A stretch of 64,000 bases of DNA, from NCBI RefSeq assembly GCF_015706575.1, contig NW_024037064.1, forward strand, positions 4,773,427 through 4,837,426, written 5' to 3'. The stretch comes from Patiria miniata. Taxonomy: Eukaryota > Echinodermata > Asteroidea > Valvatida > Asterinidae. The notes under the pieces were generated by a model, which did no database searches, was not told the DNA's origin, and saw nothing but the letters and a program-made list of their open reading frames with translations. Position numbers and translations under genes: made by a program. The stretch's first letter is position 1, and every line of letters starts with the position of its first letter. This document shows, in pieces, positions 10,766 to 21,175 of this stretch.

Positions 10766-12323
10766 ATTTTCTTTTTTCTTTTTTTACATTTCTTTTTTTA
10801 TCGATTCTATTACAACCCGGAACTCAAGTTTTTTAATTAGTAACGCAGGTTACAAGAAAAGGACGTTGCAAATTTAAATACCCTGCATTGGAAAGTTTCC
10901 TCCAACTCTGCACTGATGAACAAATCTTTTTAGTTGCCTTACATGAGGGTGTTTAGTCCAAGGTGGTGGGGAGGGAGGCGTGAAAGGGTCTGTGAGCCGA
11001 GTGGATAGGATGGTCTTTGTGCCTCTTCCACTCTTCACAAAGGGGTGTGCAAAATCGTGACAAAAGGAATCCCTTTTAAAAATTGAAATCCTATAAACAC
11101 TTCTTAATTTTTTACAAACGTTATTTAAGCTTTTGTTCTATCCCCAATGTGTACATCAGTCCAGTTTCGAAAGAAAAATGTAAAAAAAAGCATCTGTATT
11201 TGCTTTGTTCTATCATGCAGTGAATCCTGCATGCTACTAAGTACATTGAATGCACCGTGTCGTGGCCTCTTCAATGACACCCTGTAATCCACGCACATAA
11301 ATGATATATTTTGTGAAAACACTTTTTGTAACATTTCGTTTTATATTCTTTTAAAAGTATCTTCAAAAGGTCTCATCTTTACTCCGTTGTCTTTTAAAGA
11401 AATCCGTCAGTTCAACATGAGTTTTTTTTTTTTTTTTGGCCAAATTTGTAAACATGATGAAAGGCAAAACGATATTTCCCGTAGTTAAAAGTTAATGCCT
11501 ACATGTACATGTACATACCGGTATGTACAGGATGAGTCCAAAAAGCGGAACCCAAACCCCCAAAAATATGTTTCATATGTAAAAAACAATATGTAGCATC
11601 AAAAATAATAATGACTGGAAAGCCAATTTCATAAGCTACTTTTACACATGTAGATGAAAAAAATTACTGAAATTGCTCAATCCCTTCAGAGAATATCACC
11701 ATTTAAACACAATGACCCTAAAATGTGTTTAGGCTGAGTGCACAATTTTGTGCATGGAAAATTTGAAGTGTTTTGTTTCTTTACTTTCGTCTGGCTGGTT
11801 CAAAGTGCGATATGTAGGGATGTGTTTGTTATGTGTGTTTGTTTTGGGTTTCATATTTAATATATATGGGCTGATATCAGTATAAACATGTACATGTACA
11901 ATGTAGATTACAGACTACAGACAGCGGCGGCCTATAAAGAGATGCAGGGTTGAACTTGATTCAGTGTAACTAATTCTTGCTAAAACAATGTCTGAATATT
12001 TTTGTTATTTAGACCGAATCGAGTTCAACTTGTCGCTCAACTTGTCGGAGGGAGGGAGGGCTTATCTCTAAACCAAAACATTGTATTTCCTATTTATTAT
12101 CTGATGATATATTACCTAGGTTACATTTTAATTGTTGTTCTAACTGATTTGTTTTTTCCTATTCGGCGTTGGAACTTTGTCAAGCTAAATTTTCGGTGAA
12201 TGCTCTATGTTCCGACACCCCTACGTGTTTGTTCTGATACCCCTATGTTTCGACAACGTGCACATAAGATTATGTTACTCCCGGTTAGGGATAGGGTCAG
12301 GGTTAGGAATTGGAATATGTGCA

Positions 12324-12840
12324 GTCGGAACACAGGTGTGTCGTAACATAGGTGTGTTGTAACATAGGTGTGTCGGAACATAGGTGTGTCGGAACATAGG
12401 TATGTCGGAACATAGGTGTGTCGGTACATAGGTGTGTCGGAACATAGGTGTGTCGGAACATAGGTGTGTCGGAACATAGGTGTGTCGTAACATAGGTGTG
12501 TCGTAACATAGGTGTGTCGTAACATAGGTGTGTCGTAACATAGGTGTGTCGGAACATAGGTGTGTCGGAACATAGGTGTGTCGTAACATAGGTGTGTCGT
12601 AACATAGGTGTGTCGGAACATAGGTGTGTCGGAACATAGGTGTGTCGGAACATAGGTGTGTCGGAACATAGGTGTGTCGGAACATAGGTGTGTCGGAACA
12701 TAGGTGTGTCGGAACATAGGTGTGTCGTAACATACAAATGTAGGTATGTCGGAACATACATGTACCGGTAGGTGTGTCGGATCATAGGTGTGTCGGAACA
12801 TAGGTGTGTCGGAACATAGGTGTTCGGAACATAGGTGTGT
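12324..12840. repeat. 17-bp minisatellite, about 30 copies
   Basis: Tandem GGTGTGTCGGAACATAG units of 17 bp with a common GG-to-GT variant (GTCGTAACATAG). Because 17 is not a multiple of 3 and no unit contains a minus-strand stop, all three minus frames stay open and read the same cyclic peptide (HTYVPTHLCSDTPMFR-type). Two or three units in inverted orientation sit at 12203-12246, just left of the array, so the locus can fold back. The open frames are a by-product of the repeat, not a gene. Confidence 0.92.
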
Positions 12841-13070
12841 AACCAATGGATTAGAAGTTAAACTTGTACTTTGTTGATAGGTACAAATGTACATGTACTA
12901 TATATATATATCCCTGATGATGTAGGAATCTGGTGGTGGCGTGATGTATCATTGCAGAATAGGAACCTTTGACCCTGTCAATCAAGCCTTTCATGTATAC
13001 ACCATCAACTTGAACCTAAAACAAACCCTAGTCACGTAATTGTTGAACGATGCAACATCCAGGGAGTGAG

Positions 13071-13350
13071 TGAATGCTCAGTCCAATTGGAGACCTGGGC
13101 CCCTTGGTATCACACAACTGGCTGATGAATGCGCCGTCTAATCAGAGACCTGGGCCCCTGGGTATCAGGCAACTGGCTGATGAATGCGCCGTCCAATTGG
13201 AGACCTGGGCCCCTGGGTATCACACAACTGGCTGAGGGAATGCGCCGTCCAATCAGAGACCTGGGCCCCTGGGTATCACGCAACTGGCTGAGGGAATGCG
13301 CCGTCCAATCAGAGACCTGGGCCCCTGGGTATCACACAACTGGCTGGTGA
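13071..13350. repeat. Five-copy ~56-bp tandem repeat
   Basis: Five units share GAGACCTGGGCCCCTGGGTATCA-type cores followed by CAACTGGCTGA; units are about 55-58 bp and differ at a few sites (AATTGG versus AATCAG, CACACAAC versus CAGGCAAC). An open plus frame across it reads a repeated peptide but has no gene context. Confidence 0.88.
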
Positions 13351-13475
13351 TAACCATCTTTATTTAACGATGACCTAAACAATTCCGTGAGTTTCATTGG
13401 TGGATATCAAGTGGGTGCGGCACAAAGAGATCACGTGCACATTCAGTATGCACATTTTGATACCCAAAGCCGTCA

Positions 13476-13657
13476 TATATAAGATTTTTCACGCAAGGGT
13501 TTCATCAGATTGACGACGTGGCATTCAGCCTTTGCATGCCTTCATTTATGAAGTCTGCTCGCTAACATTGAGTTGTCCTATAACATTGATTTGTACTGAG
13601 AGTTTTTGCATACGTGAGAGTGTATAGCCCTCCATTTTGCTCAAGAACATGAAGAAG
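13476..13657 (+). promoter_or_regulatory. Candidate TATA promoter and short first exon
   Basis: TATATAAG at 13476-13483 is followed 31 bases later by an initiator-like TCAGATT (13505-13511). A CACGTG E-box lies upstream at about 13433 and an inverted CCAAT at about 13396. About 140 bp downstream ATG AAG AAG is followed at once by GTAAGAG, a good splice donor (13658). This would be a first exon contributing three codons (MKK) in phase 0. The next coding exon was not found; the TPR exon at 22970 needs a different phase, so at least one unseen exon would be needed to link them. Confidence 0.4.
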
Positions 13658-14500
13658 GTAAGAGTTGTAAATTGCTTTAATTATGCAAGTACATGAATGT
13701 CTATCAATACCCTGATTGCAAACTGAGAGGAAGACATTCCATATGGTACAAGTTCAAAATCATGTTGGCCCTAAGTGACAAACCACGGTTGAATTTCTGA
13801 TCGAAGAAATGAAAATATCGTAGTTCATTAGTTACACAATTCTGAACAAGTTTGTATTTGAAACGTCTTCTTCACAGTGTGGCATCAGGGTGACAGTAGA
13901 CGTTCACGTAGGCCCCCTACTCGTGTATTAAATAACCAGAGAGACTTTGGTGGTACCCTCTTGTTCCCCCTCAACAGCAAAGCAGGAATCTGTATGGGCA
14001 GCAAAAATATAACCCTATGCATTACTGCCGAGTATTCAATGGTTTGGTATCAAAGGCATAGGCCTAAGTAAACCTTGTGTGCATTATAGGGAATAAATAG
14101 GTGCTTGGCCGGTTTTAAACACTGTGTTTAAGACTGGTTTGGAGTATGGACAAAAATTGCAGTATACAATAATACATTGTTTGGATATTACTATTAAAGT
14201 CTTTTTTGTGGGGGGGGTTCGAGCAGGTTATTACACCATTGTTCAATGTGCCTGGTTTCGGGCGGAGTGTCATTTTCCCCATAAGAGATGTCTCTCTGTA
14301 TGTAACAAACTATGCAGTATTGAAACGATAACCAACCCCTCCCCCCACCCCTCACAAAAAAAATCATGCTTTACAAAAAACAACCCGTTATTTCTAGGGT
14401 GGAGGCAACCAGCGAATCGTATGGGAAAAATTGTCAGAAATGAGTTGAAGCAATTTTCTGAGTGGGAAAAAATGTAGTAGCCCTCTTAAATCCTGCAATT
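13658..14500. other. No gene recognised
   Basis: Possible intron after the 13.5-kb exon. A pyrimidine-rich CAG at about 13877 could be an acceptor, but the downstream frames stop early or have no donor. A G run at 14211 and C runs near 14340 are unremarkable. Confidence 0.4.
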
Positions 14501-14504
14501 GTTT

Positions 14505-15610
14505 GTTTTATGCCCCGCGGCGAAGCCGAAGGGGCATACTGTTTCCGCCTTGTCCTTCCGTGGGTGGGTGGGTGGGTGTGTGTGTGGGTGGGTGGGTGTG
14601 TGGGTGAGTTTGTGTTTACATACCCTATGTGGACTTGTGAACAAAAGAGGTCCACATAATGCAGGTTGTGTTAACGTTATGTGAACTAAGCCGTGTCCAC
14701 ATCAGGTTTTGCCCTTTCTGGAAAACATGTTTAGAGGCATTTTTGGGTTAGGTTCATCGGTAGCAGAATGAAGAGAAACACAATAGGGAATCATAGAAAA
14801 AAATTGGGTTAAAAGAGTTTTCACAGTTTAAGTAAAGTTAGTTTTTGTACCGAGTTTTCTTAACTACACGAAAACAAAGCAATGTCCACACAAGGTATGT
14901 AACGTAAGCCTGTGTGTGTGTGGGTGTGTGTGTCCGGACAAATCTTGTCAGCGCGATAACTTGAGAAATACTTAACATATGAACTTCAAATTTGGTTTGT
15001 AAATTGTCCTTGGTAATCCTAAGAAGCCTTTTGCATTTGGGGCCGAAAGGTCAAGGGTCAAGGTCACAGTGGCTGAAACAATAGAAATTTTGTCAGCGCG
15101 ATAACTTGAGATATACTTTACATATGAACTTCAAATTTGGTTTGTGGATTGTCCTTGGCAATCCTAAGAAGCCTTTTGCATTTGGGGCCAAAAGGACAAG
15201 GGTCAAGGTCACAGTGGCAAAAACAAAAGAAATTTTGTCAGCGTGATAACTTGAGATATACTTTACATATGAACTTCAAATTTGGTTTGTGGATTGTCCT
15301 TGACAATCCTAAGGAGCCTATTGCATTGGGGGTCGAAAGGTCAAGGGTCAAGGTCGCAGTGGGTTAAACAATAGAAATCTTGTATTTATTCTGAGATCAT
15401 AGGGATTAGGGATTAATTCATATAAATTATTATAAATATATAAATTCATATATTAATTCATATTTGGTTTGTGGATTGTCCTTGGCAATCCTAAGGAGCC
15501 TATTGCATTGGGGGTCGAAAGGTAAAGGGTCAAGGTCGCAGTGGGTTAAACAATAGAAATCTTGTATTTATTCTGAGATCATAGGGATTAGGGATTAATT
15601 CATATAAAAC
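14505..15610. repeat. 145-bp repeat array with a GCGAAGCCGAAGGGGCATA leader
   Basis: Starts with CCCCGCGGCGAAGCCGAAGG and a GGGTGGGTGG tract, a header common in invertebrate interspersed repeats. Three units of about 145 bp follow from 14947, each with GTCAGCGCGATAACTTGAGA, a GTTTGTGGATTGTCCTTGG word and GGTCAAGGTCACAGTGG. A further partial pair at 15300-15610 shares CTTGTATTTATTCTGAGATC. A related array lies at 25690-26200. Non-coding. Confidence 0.8.
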
Positions 15611-16900
15611 CTACAGAAGACACTAATGCTGTCAATGAACGTTCCATTTGACCAAGGTACATGTAAGGTTGATGTTAGAGTGGTGTTATATCATGGAAAC
15701 AGTCACGGTTGCGGGGCATTTGTGTTTGTAAACACACCTGACTTGTTTTTTGAATTATTTTGCTAACATCCATACTTTAAACTTCAATCTTTTTTTGAAA
15801 TACAATTACAGTTCTTCTTTAAAAAAGCAAATGAATTTGGTGTCACTTTATCGAGATCTCTTTTGCAGGTTTCAATTTATATTGACAGACTAGTTCATTT
15901 CCGCAATAAAGTAATCGATGCTCCTACAATGTAGCTTACCAAAGTTTGGGGAAAAGAAACATACATAAAGGACTAACTATAGTTTAACACAACATCGACT
16001 TCTTTGAGTGGAATTGTGTGATTTCGTCCGACTCCATGTTGCAATTTAACTTTTAAAAATAGTAAAATTTTGTAAAAAATGGGTTTTGTTTTAACACCAC
16101 ACAAATTGCCCCCTATTCTGACTACCTAATTTTCCTGGTTCTCAAATATGTTTGATTTACTGGCTAGTTGTTAAGCTCAGAGAGACAATTTAAATCTGGC
16201 AAAAATAAACTTCAAGAAAGATCAACCAATGGTAATTGTTTTAAGTTAAGGAGAATACACGAGAAAGTGTGGATTCGTAATTTAAGAATTCATGAGGCGC
16301 GAAGCGCCGAGTGAGTTCGTAAATTAAGAGCATATTCTTCGACTTAAACCATTGCGTGAACAGAAGTATTGGAAAGAATGTTTCAACCTGATGCCACTTT
16401 TTTCTTTTCACTCATTCGTTACAAAAATGATGATAAGACATAAATCTGGGACTGAGAAATTTTTCCGATTTTGTTAGGAAATACTTGAAATGACTTTCCT
16501 TAGACTTTGTACACAAGCACAAAAGTGGCATAAGGTTGCAACATTTTTTCCTGGCGTATTTAGCATGTGTATCACCACACCCGTACAACCAAGTCATTTT
16601 GTGTGTATAGGCTCCTTACGTCAGAATGGATGGTTCACACGACAATTTCTTTCTGAATAAACGTCCTATTCATGCTCATTATGGAGAACAATTGTCCGAC
16701 ATGTGCACAGTGCGTTTGACCTATTTGTTTCGATTTTGTTCAAAGATAAAATCTTGAAGTACTTTGTTTATTTCTGTAGTGTATTTATTCTGGGCGTCTT
16801 TCGATTTTGAAAAAAAAAACCTGACACATTACACACAAAATTAAATATAATGACACTCTACAAAGAATATGAAAGAAAAACACCCCAGCTCTGTCCAAAA
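15611..16900. other. No gene recognised
   Basis: AT-rich sequence with no supported exon. A GC hairpin, GGCGCGAAGCGCC, lies at about 16295, flanked by inverted TTCGTAATTTAAGA / TTCGTAAATTAAGA words, probably a small repeat. Confidence 0.5.
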
Positions 16901-16919
16901 AAAATATTTTCATACAAAT

Positions 16920-17215
16920 TCCAAAAATTAATGCAACCCCCCCCCCTTCCCCCTGCTGTGACACCCAAAAAAATTATGACGGTATAATGTCCGCCTGTTC
17001 AAAATACGGTAGACCATTCTGTAATGTAGTGTTAATAATCATCGAATTTGAACAGCGCCCCCTATTGAAATATGGTACCAAGCCCCCCCCCCTCCCAGTT
17101 TTTTTTTATGGAGGCCAAGTGTCCGGAGAAAAAAAAACCTGTGTACATTTTCAGATTTTTTTGCTGATGACCCCCCCCCCCCCCGCGAAAATTCCTCGTT
17201 TCTGCCCCTGTTACT
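16920..17215. mobile_element. hAT-like MITE fragments with C tracts
   Basis: Words CTGCTGTGACACCCAAA and ATAATGTCCGC match the interior of elements at 35188-35361 and 40026-40190. The stretch ends TTCTGCCCCTG, a degraded form of the CCTGGATCCGCCCCTG terminus of the same group. Several C tracts of 9-14 bases occur. Left terminus not identified; probably two nested fragments. Confidence 0.45.
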
Positions 17216-17599
17216 GTATGTGAAGAGTGTCAAAGGGGTGGTTTGAAGTGTTCTGTTTGTTTACTTTTTGTCTGGCTGGTTCAAATTAAGTATCATTATC
17301 AGTTCAAATAGTTGACAGAATACAGGCCACCTACAACGGCAGCGAGACAGAGGTTGATAATTTTACAGACGGTTCAAATGTCATCGCTGATGAGTAGTGT
17401 TTGCTTTCATTGCATCAGTGATGTGAATCTCATCGCTACACTTAGTGCAGGCACTCATTGATGGTATGACAATATTGGATATTTTCAAATCACTACGTGC
17501 ATGTGACGGTATTTGTGTCCTCAAAAGATAGAAGATAGAAGTCAAAAGATAGAAGTGGGGTAGGGGTGGGGTTGAATCTTTCGATGCTCGGGGTTGGGG

Positions 17600-17850
17600 A
17601 GGTGGGTGTGGCTGTCCAAAGTTCATACATGTATTGGCACGATGAGGGTCCCTTCCAGACAGGTTCTTATGATAAATGTACCATCAGCAAATAATGAGTA
17701 TGGACATTGAGACTCTGATACGGAGCATGGGGGTAAATGAGGAGAGGGAAAACATGGGCGGGGCATGCCCCTCCTCCACCCACGGCTGTTTTGGATGTTT
17801 TTATGCACTAGAATGAAGGTTGCCAAAATGGTGTTTAAGTTCCTTCCCAC
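17600..17850. repeat. Dispersed repeat, copy 1 (partner at 43860-44110)
   Basis: About 250 bp including CATACATGTATTGGCA, GATGAGGGTCCCTTCCAGAC and TACGGAGCATGGGGGT recurs at 43860-44110 with roughly 85% identity by eye. No coding capacity. Confidence 0.75.
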
Positions 17851-17987
17851 ACAAAGTTAACTGTTAGGCCCTATGTCTTTATATCCAAACAGTAATGGAC
17901 GTGTGAACTCCTTCACTGCCACAATCATCTACAGAGTAACGCCCTCCATGGGTTAAAGGTGAGTGAACTAATTGACCTACATGTATT

Positions 17988-18098
17988 AGACATAATGAAG
18001 TCACGCTTTGTTTACATGTGTGCTTTCCTCTGGGAGCTTGATGGCTTTGTGCCCACCTGGTCTTATAGGAAAGCATACATGTAAACAAAGCATGATGT
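17988..18098. repeat. Foldback element
   Basis: Inverted arms around CACGCTTTGTTTACATGT and ACATGTAAACAAAGCATGA separated by about 40 bp. Likely a small MITE; no target duplication determined. Confidence 0.55.
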
Positions 18099-18364
18099 CA
18101 ATAGGTCTATTAATGACTGCAATATTTCCCTTTCTGCTGATAAGGAGTGTTCACCTTTTTTAAACCATTGTGACTGAATGATGTCATTCATAAAATAAAC
18201 CGGGTTTCCAATTTAAAGTTTAAAGCTCCAACATGCTCAAATAAAAAACTACTTTGGACTTTTATTGTCAAGGTGGCAGGAAGTTTTGCTGGTCACGTAG
18301 CAAGAATTGTTTTTGGGGGTGGGGTGCTATATCACTGAAGGGCCAGCTTAGTGTATTGCTTTTA

Positions 18365-19185
18365 GCTGACTAACCAACTATCCAAACAACTGACAGACTG
18401 ACCGACTGACCAACTGACAGGACCAACCGATCAAGCGATGACCGACCAACCGACAGGGCGACCAACTGATCCACCGATTGACCGACCAACTGTCTGATGG
18501 AGCTACCAACCGATCGACTGACCAGACTGACTGACCAACTGATGGAGCTACCAACCGATCGACCTACTGACTGACTGACCAACTGATGGAGCTACCAACC
18601 GATCAACTGACTTTAAGTCAGTCGATCGGTTGGTCGCTCCGTACTGACTGACTGACCGACCGACTGGTAAAATCACTGGCCGACTGACTGACCAACCGAC
18701 TGAGTCACCAACTGATCGATTGGCCGACCAACCAACCTCCCAACTGACAGAGCAACCAACCCACCGACCAACCGACCAACAGAGCGACCCGACCAACCTA
18801 CCAACCAATCGACCGCTTGACCGACCGACCAACAGAGCGACCAACTGATCGATGGACTGACTGACCAACCAATCGACCACCCAACTGACCAACCGACAGA
18901 TAGAGCAACGAACTGATCGACTGAACGACAGATTGACTGACCAACCAACAGACCGACCAACCGACTGACTGACATATAAAGCAGGCATGCAACAATTCCT
19001 CAGATCCGCTAATTTTCTTGTGTTTTGCTTCTCGTGAATACCATTACAAATTGCAAAACACTGTACCAAGTCTTGTTGGGTTTGGAAATCCCTGTTTTTT
19101 TTTAATTCCCAGTTGCATGCCTGATATAATGACCAACCGGTCGACCAACGGACTGATGGACTAATTGACTGACCAACAGCATCCA
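18365..19185. repeat. Degenerate GACCAACCGACT tetranucleotide-type repeat
   Basis: Hundreds of bases of interchanging GACC, AACC, GACT and GAT(C/G) words. The minus strand gives long open frames of the SVGRSVGWSV type because the repeat lacks stops; these are not genes. The tract is split by a MITE at 18982-19123. Confidence 0.85.
18982..19123. mobile_element. hAT-type MITE inside the GACCAACC repeat
   Basis: Ends are CAGGCATGCAAC and GTTGCATGCCTG, perfect 12-bp inverted repeats. Flanks ATATAAAG (18974-18981) and ATATAATG (19124-19131) form an 8-bp target duplication with one mismatch, the size used by hAT elements. The 142-bp body has no coding capacity. Confidence 0.75.
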
Positions 19186-19287
19186 TTTTGTGATTTTACC
19201 CGATTGTACTTTGCACACACAGGATTATACCAGGTTGGACTACCGAAGCTGTCTGCAAGTAAACTGTGCCCACATCACCAGCGCTAA

Positions 19288-19875
19288 ATGGCAGAACCAC
19301 CGGATGAGGGAGCCCAAAGACAAAATGAGACACAAACGCTACGGACACAAACTAACCCTGGTCCAAGCACAGCACAAGACATTCAGACAACTCCGACCCA
19401 ACAAGTACCAGCTGGTAACGAACAACCTTTCCAGCAGGAACCAACGCAACAACCACCACCACATCTACAGCCAAGACCGGGTGAGACACAAACTAACCCT
19501 GGTCCAAGCACAGCACCAACCAGTCAGGAAGCTCCGACCCAACAACTACCGGCTGATGGAGTGAGGGATGCTCAACAAACAACTCAGTCCGGCAGCATAC
19601 ATCCTTTCCAGCAGGAACCAACGCAACAACCACCACCGCATCTACAGCCAAGACCGGGTGAGACACAAACTAACCCTGGTCCAAGCACAGCACCAACCAG
19701 TCAGGAAGCTCCGACCCAACAACTACCGGCTGATGGAGTGAGGGATGCTCAACAAACAACTCAGTCTGGCAGCATACAGCCTTCCCAGCAGGAACCAACG
19801 CAACAACCACCGTCTCAACTACAGCCAAGACCGGGTGAGACACAAACATTTGTCTGTAAACCCTGCATGTTATGA
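19288..19875 (+). CDS. Pro/Gln-rich repetitive ORF with NPGP motifs, probable retroelement ORF
   Basis: 195 codons starting MAEPPDEGAQRQ. Two near-identical repeats of about 64 residues carry QTNPGPSTAPTSQEAPTQQ, then QQTTQSGS, then QQEPTQQPPP...LQPRPG. NPGP occurs three times. The ORF ends with TFVCKPCML. In echinoderm and lancelet CR1/L2-type retrotransposons an NPGP (2A-type) motif precedes a Cys-rich segment near the start of ORF2, so this may be an expanded 5' region of such an element; the usual D-x-E-x residues before NPGP are not kept (ETQT instead). Its 3' part and following ~150 bp recur at 26206-26510. No nuclease or RT domain follows. Host function is not claimed. Confidence 0.5.
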   Translation: MAEPPDEGAQRQNETQTLRTQTNPGPSTAQDIQTTPTQQVPAGNEQPFQQEPTQQPPPHLQPRPGETQTNPGPSTAPTSQEAPTQQLPADGVRDAQQTTQSGSIHPFQQEPTQQPPPHLQPRPGETQTNPGPSTAPTSQEAPTQQLPADGVRDAQQTTQSGSIQPSQQEPTQQPPSQLQPRPGETQTFVCKPCML

Positions 19876-20035
19876 CTCCCCTGGCCCTGATATCGGTTCC
19901 CTGACAGCATCCTTCCCCTCCATCCTTTGCATTGACGCTATTAGGCACAATATATAGCATAGTCAGAGACCCTGAAACAAGGGGGACCGCACTGGTGACC
20001 TGCCCCCTCACCCCATGGTGAATTACTCGGAGCAT
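19850..20035 (+). repeat. Shared sequence after the NPGP ORF, copy 1
   Basis: TGACTCCCCTGGCCCTGATA, GCATTGACGCTATTAGGCAC and CTGAAACAAGGGGGACC occur in the same order at 26380-26510. This conserved block downstream of both NPGP-type fragments marks a multi-copy element. The two copies diverge after about 130 bp. Confidence 0.7.
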
Positions 20036-21175
20036 CCGTACTACACAATACCACAACCAATTAGTAACTAATTAAAACACCGATAAGGTCACACTATTCC
20101 AATCCTTCTAGCAGTTAACGCTTAAATCCTTGCCACCTAAAAGAAACAAAGATTCACCCCATTGAAGTTTGGACCGATATTCAACTTCTGGTGCGATTCT
20201 GCACATTTAAAATTGGCACTGAAACCGAGGGCCTCAGTACTGAGAGAAATAAAAAAGAAAAGGTCCTCAGACCTGGAAATGCAAACGAGGATCACTCAGA
20301 GAGGATACAGCTTTTTGTTTCAAATTTTCAAATGAATCACGAATTACTCGGAGCAATCGTACTACACAATACCACAACCGATAGTGACTAATTACAATTC
20401 TTCTAACAGTTAACGCTTAAATCCTTGCCACCTAAAAGAAATAAAGATTCACTCTGTTGAAGTTAGGACTGATGTTCAACTTTCGGTGCGGCTCAGCAAA
20501 TTTCAAATTGGTGCTGAAACCAAGAGCCTCAGTACTTAGAGAAATAAAAAAGAAAAGGTCCTCGGACCTGGAAAATGCAAACGGGCATTGCTCAGAGAGG
20601 ATACAGCTGTTTGTTACAAATTTTCAAATGAATCACGAATTACTCGGAGCATCCGTACTACACAATACCACAACCAATAGTGACTCATTACAATTCTTCT
20701 AACAGTTAACGCTTAAATCCTTGCCACCTAAAAGAAATAAAGATTCACTCTGTTGAAGTTTGGACTGATGTTCAACTTTCGGTGCGGCTCAGCAAATTTC
20801 AAATTGGTGCTGAAACCAAGAGCCTCAGTACTTAGAGAAATAAAAAAGAAAAGGTCCTCGGACCTGGAAAATGCAAACGGGCATTGCTCAGAGAGGATAC
20901 AGCTGTTTGTTACAAATTTTCAAATGAATCACGAATTACTCGGAGCATCCGTACTACACAATACCACAACCAATAGTGACTCATTACAATTCTTCTAACA
21001 GTTAACGCTTAAATCCTTGCCACCTAAAAGAAATAAAGATTCACTCTGTTGAAGTTTGGACTGATGTTCAACTTTCGGTGCGGCTCAGCAAATTTCAAAT
21101 TGGCACTGAAACCAAGAGCCTCAGTACTGAGAGAAATAAAAAAGAAAAGGTCCTCGGACCTGGAAAATTGAATCA
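20018..21175. repeat. 296-bp satellite, about four units
   Basis: Units start around TTACTCGGAGCATCCGTAC and contain ACAGTTAACGCTTAAATCC, TTCAACTTTCGGTGCGGCTC and GGTCCTCGGACCTGG. Two central units (20385-20680 and 20681-20976) are almost identical; the first is diverged and the last is truncated at GACCTGGAAAATTG. Short plus-strand frames with MKFGLMFNFRCGSANF recur per unit and are not genes. Confidence 0.9.

Noticed and set aside
12205-12894. 229-codon minus-strand ORF and two overlapping ones, rich in HTYVPTHLCSDTP
   Set aside because: Produced by a stop-free 17-bp minisatellite read in three frames; not a protein gene.
13129-13350. 73-codon ORF with repeated RDLGPWVS peptide
   Set aside because: Lies entirely in a ~56-bp tandem repeat with no start or splice context.
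18370-19186. Long minus-strand ORFs of the SVGRSVGWSV type, up to 212 codons
   Set aside because: Translation of a degenerate GACC/AACC repeat, interrupted by a MITE without regard to frame.
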